Source: Patiriisocius sp047731265
GTDB taxonomy: Bacteria > Bacteroidota > Bacteroidia > Flavobacteriales > Flavobacteriaceae
Direction of reading: 5' to 3'
Assembly: GCF_047731265.1 (NCBI RefSeq)
Contig: NZ_CP159835.1
Coordinates: forward strand, 1,302,001 to 1,366,000
Length of the DNA stretch: 64,000 nucleotides
Shown here: piece after piece, positions 61,576 through 64,000 of the stretch
How the letters are laid out: every line of letters starts with the position of its first letter
How positions within the stretch are numbered: position 1 is the first letter of the stretch
Translations under genes and position numbers: made by a program
The notes under the pieces: model-generated
Databases searched by the model: none
The model's input: only the letters and a program-made list of their open reading frames with translations
What the model was told of the DNA's origin: nothing

Positions 61576-62119
61576 GAGGGAGAATCATCTATCTAAATTT
61601 AGTAAACTCATTAGGCTATTTTTTGAATATTCAAGAAGACGGGAAATTACCCTAAATGAAGAAATATTGCTACTTAATCATTATCTAGAAATAGAAAAAA
61701 TGAGATTTGAAGATAAACTGTCTTTTGAGATAATGGTTGTCACTATTATGGATATTGAAGATTACAAAATACCAACGATGATTTTACAACCCATTGTTGA
61801 AAATGCTGTTAATCATGGCATCTTTCACAAAATAAGTAATGGCAATATATTAATTGAGTTTAAAGAATTACAAAATAAGAATGCTTATTCCGTTTTAATA
61901 CAAGATGATGGAATAGGTATTAATAAAGCAAAAGGAATCTATAAAAACGCATCTAAAAATTATCAATCAAAATCTTCTGTAGTTTTAGCAGAACGATTAG
62001 CCATGTTACAACAAAGCAGCGATTGGAATATTACATACAGCATAAAAGACTTGGGAGACAGCGCAACTAAGACTGGAACCGAAGTTTTGCTAACTTTTCA
62101 AAAACAATCTTATGACTAG
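61574..62119 (+). pseudogene. N-terminally truncated LytS-type histidine kinase
   Basis: 181 aa. From about 61583 it matches the middle and end of LytS-type kinases: LSKFSKLIRLFFEYSRRREI, the HATPase N-box IVENAVNHGIFHK and G-box IQDDGIGI. The sensor part and the PHFxFN phospho-acceptor region are missing. The ATG at 61574 lies in the junction with the secreted-protein stump and need not be a real start. Without the histidine it cannot signal normally. Confidence 0.75.
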
Positions 62120-62827
62120 TATAGACACCGTTATAGTGGATGATGAGCCCAAGGCGCCCACAATTTTAAAAAATAAGATAGAACGACTTTGTCCAGAGTT
62201 AAACATTGTGGCTACGTGCCAGAATGCTAAAAAAGCAATGGTTTTTCTAGACACAGCCATGCCAGAAATAAGTGGCTTTGATTTACTCGAAAATATAGAA
62301 AGCCCCATTTTTAAATCATTTTTGCTACGGCTTTTGATGATCATGCCATAGAGGCAATTAAACATTGTGCTATAGGATACCTAGTAAAACCTATAGATAA
62401 TGAAGATTTAATAGAAGCAGTAGCCAAAGCAAAAGAAAACATAGACGAAAAAAATGCGCTTCAAAAAAATAAAGCCATTATTGAAAATTTAGGGACCAAA
62501 ACCCTTCAAGATAAGAAGGTCATCATCCCTTCTCAAGACGGATTAGAGTTTATTGCCATTAGCGACATTAAACATTGCGAAGGTACAGATGGGTATACCA
62601 AAATACACATCAACAACCGTAAACCCATGATGAGTGCTAATAGCATTGGACACTTTGCTAAAATGTTTGAACAACAAGAATTTTATTTGCCACACAAATC
62701 TCATCTCCTTAATCTAAATTATATTGATAAATACTTAAATGGTGGTTGCGTGGTTATTGGAAATGAAAATATTCCTGTCTCGAGAAGTAAAAGAGCTCCG
62801 TTTTTGAAAATGATTAAAAATACATAA
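62112..62827 (+). pseudogene. Frameshifted LytTR response regulator
   Basis: Starts 8 nt inside the kinase remnant. The receiver (IDTVIVDDEPKAPTIL) lacks about 20 residues before the phospho-site (AKKAMVFLDTAMPEISGF), then shifts frame near 62318, where one base is missing (a TCAATTTTT-like original now TCATTTTT). The rest is readable in the new frame: FATAFDDHAIEAIKHC, VKPIDNEDL, and a LytTR domain ending KRAPFLKMIKNT. With the truncated kinase it is a decayed two-component locus. Confidence 0.8.
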
Positions 62828-62914
62828 TGATTTCAATGAGAACTAATTAACGGCTTCCTCAATTGGGATCCACTCAAAAAAGAACAATGGGTATTAGAAG
62901 TAACTATTTGATTA

Positions 62915-63571
62915 TCAGAAATGGAATGATTCTTCCAGTAAATTAGTTATATCAACAAACTCTACAGCAATAGGGACCTTTTCCTCCATCGCTATTATTC
63001 CATTAAAGTCAACATCAAAATAGAAGGATTCAAAATAATAGCGTTTATCCTTGTACATTCCGTGATGTTCAAATACTTCTAATTGCTTTAAATCTTTCAA
63101 AGCACATCCAGCGGCCTTTAACAAAGCTTCTTTCCGTACCCAAAACCAATAAAATCGCTCCAAAGAATTTTTAGCTTCAATAATAGAACTCCACTCCGTT
63201 TGCGTAAATAAATAGTTGAATAGTTTTAAATCAATATTTTTCTTCTTCTCAATATCAATTCCAACAGAAAACTTGGTACCAAAAATTAGTGCAACGTACC
63301 AATTGCTGTGAGAAATGGAGAAATTATAAGTCGTAAAACTCGGTTTTCCAAGTTCAGAGTAGCGTATTTCTTCCAATAAAGAAGTGGAAATGCCGTTTTT
63401 AAACAATGCTTTTTTCAACAACAGTCGTCCAGTAATGTAACTCAAAGAATCGACTTTGTCTAAATACCTGTTCGCCCTTTCCCACGTGGATTCAGGAAGG
63501 TTTTTTAGCAACATTTCTTTGGTGAAAAAAGTGTTGCTTTCTGGCATTTTTACGATCGATATTTTTTGCAT
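62915..63571 (-). CDS. 4'-phosphopantetheinyl transferase superfamily protein
   Basis: 218 aa, Sfp/Gsp-like. Signature motifs: FSISHSNWYVALIFG, VGIDIEKKKNID (Mg-binding acidic pair) and FYWFWVRKEALLKAAG. It attaches the phosphopantetheine arm to carrier proteins. It is divergent from a TetR regulator (116-bp spacer). In Flavobacteria this pair often stands at the edge of aryl-polyene/flexirubin-like pigment clusters, so such a cluster may begin beyond the window. Confidence 0.85.
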   Translation of the reverse strand: MQKISIVKMPESNTFFTKEMLLKNLPESTWERANRYLDKVDSLSYITGRLLLKKALFKNGISTSLLEEIRYSELGKPSFTTYNFSISHSNWYVALIFGTKFSVGIDIEKKKNIDLKLFNYLFTQTEWSSIIEAKNSLERFYWFWVRKEALLKAAGCALKDLKQLEVFEHHGMYKDKRYYFESFYFDVDFNGIIAMEEKVPIAVEFVDITNLLEESFHF

Positions 63572-63629
63572 CCAATCCTTTTGTAAAATATTTATGATAA
63601 TATATCAAATAGTCTCCGCTATAATTCAT

Positions 63630-63637
63630 TATTTTTG
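63630..63637 (+). promoter_or_regulatory. -7 promoter box for the TetR gene
   Basis: TATTTTTG matches TAnnTTTG, 50 nt before the ATG at 63688. Just downstream, GGTACC and AGTACC repeats (63637-63662) could form an operator. Confidence 0.45.
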
Positions 63638-63687
63638 GTACCAGATTTTAACAAATAGTACCGAACAGTCAAATTTAAGTAAAGTAA

Positions 63688-64000
63688 ATGATTACGAAAG
63701 AATATATCGTAAAGATAACCACTCAATTATACTTAAAAAATGGTGTGAAATCTGTAACTATTGCAGACATCAGTAAGGAATTGAGCACCTCAAAACGGAC
63801 GATTTATAATCATTTTATAGATAAAACTGATTTAATGCAAGCTTGTGTAGAGCAATATCTAGCGGGCATTAGAAGTAATAACGACGAAATCATTAACACC
63901 TGTAGCTCTGCCATTGAAGCAATGGGAATGATTCAACAACAAATTTTGAAAAGGGCAGATTATAGCAATTCAAACTTTTATAAAGACATACTAAAATATT
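63688..64000 (+). CDS. TetR/AcrR family regulator, 3'-truncated by the window
   Basis: The first 104 codons are present and the frame is open to the last base. The N-terminal HTH is clear: ITTQLYLKNGVKSVTIADIS, then KELSTSKRTIYNHFIDKTDL. The following helical part begins the ligand-binding domain (AIEAMGMIQQQILKRADY). It is divergent from the phosphopantetheinyl transferase gene and probably regulates that intergenic region. Confidence 0.85.
   Translation, partial: MITKEYIVKITTQLYLKNGVKSVTIADISKELSTSKRTIYNHFIDKTDLMQACVEQYLAGIRSNNDEIINTCSSAIEAMGMIQQQILKRADYSNSNFYKDILKY

Overview
The window is AT-rich, densely coded DNA from a member of the Bacteroidota, most likely a marine-type Flavobacteriaceae. 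Evidence for this: many TAnnTTTG promoter boxes (the Bacteroidota -7 element), TonB-dependent receptors with an N-terminal carboxypeptidase-like domain, a type IX secretion (Por) sorting domain, DUF3871, DUF6660-like and FeoB-associated Cys-rich proteins, and a metal ABC transporter next to a DtxR-type regulator. The genus cannot be fixed from the sequence.

Layout. 1-7.7 kb: end of a sortilin/BNR-repeat protein, hemJ, an NtrY-like histidine kinase, an enoyl-CoA hydratase and a membrane-anchored TPR/AraC regulator. 7.7-8.6 kb: non-genic DNA with a (GA)22 microsatellite and several very short ORFs. 8.6-19.6 kb: four tandem paralogues of a secreted modular family (carboxypeptidase-like domain, vWA-like domain, TonB-plug-like domain without a barrel, TPR, DUF2135-like C-terminus). 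Copy 2 is broken by a one-base slip in a T7 tract, and copies 2 and 3 share a nearly identical 687-bp block. 19.6-22.7 kb: HD hydrolase, PlsC, bacilliredoxin and a DjlA-like co-chaperone. 22.8-26.6 kb: a TonB receptor with a Cys-rich DUF6660-like protein, a TPR-like protein and a periplasmic thioredoxin. 26.6-34.7 kb: a second TonB receptor facing a DtxR/MntR-type regulator and an ABC importer predicted to carry manganese. A palindrome sits exactly on the receptor promoter. 34.8-40.8 kb: a feoA-feoB-lipoprotein-FeoB-associated small protein cluster, a SCO protein and RseP.

40.9-55.3 kb: a 14.4-kb integrated element in the 3' end of tRNA-Asn, bounded by 48-bp repeats (46/48 identical) and inner copies of a doubled 11-bp repeat. 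It carries a tyrosine integrase with an atypical active site, an excisionase-like HTH protein, a phage/plasmid-type replication protein, a Sak4-like ATPase, DUF3871 and a RadC/JAB protein. Its cargo looks like defence: an HNH protein and an ABC-three-component (ABC-3C) type operon. That operon starts with a 58-aa single-pass membrane protein whose C-terminus carries the same GDVVGRDKI tag as the N-terminus of the next protein.

55.4-64 kb: a type IX secreted discoidin-like protein; an Hpt / hybrid kinase / LytTR phosphorelay; a decayed second LytS/LytTR locus joined to the stump of a secreted protein; and a phosphopantetheinyl transferase divergent from a TetR regulator that runs off the window.
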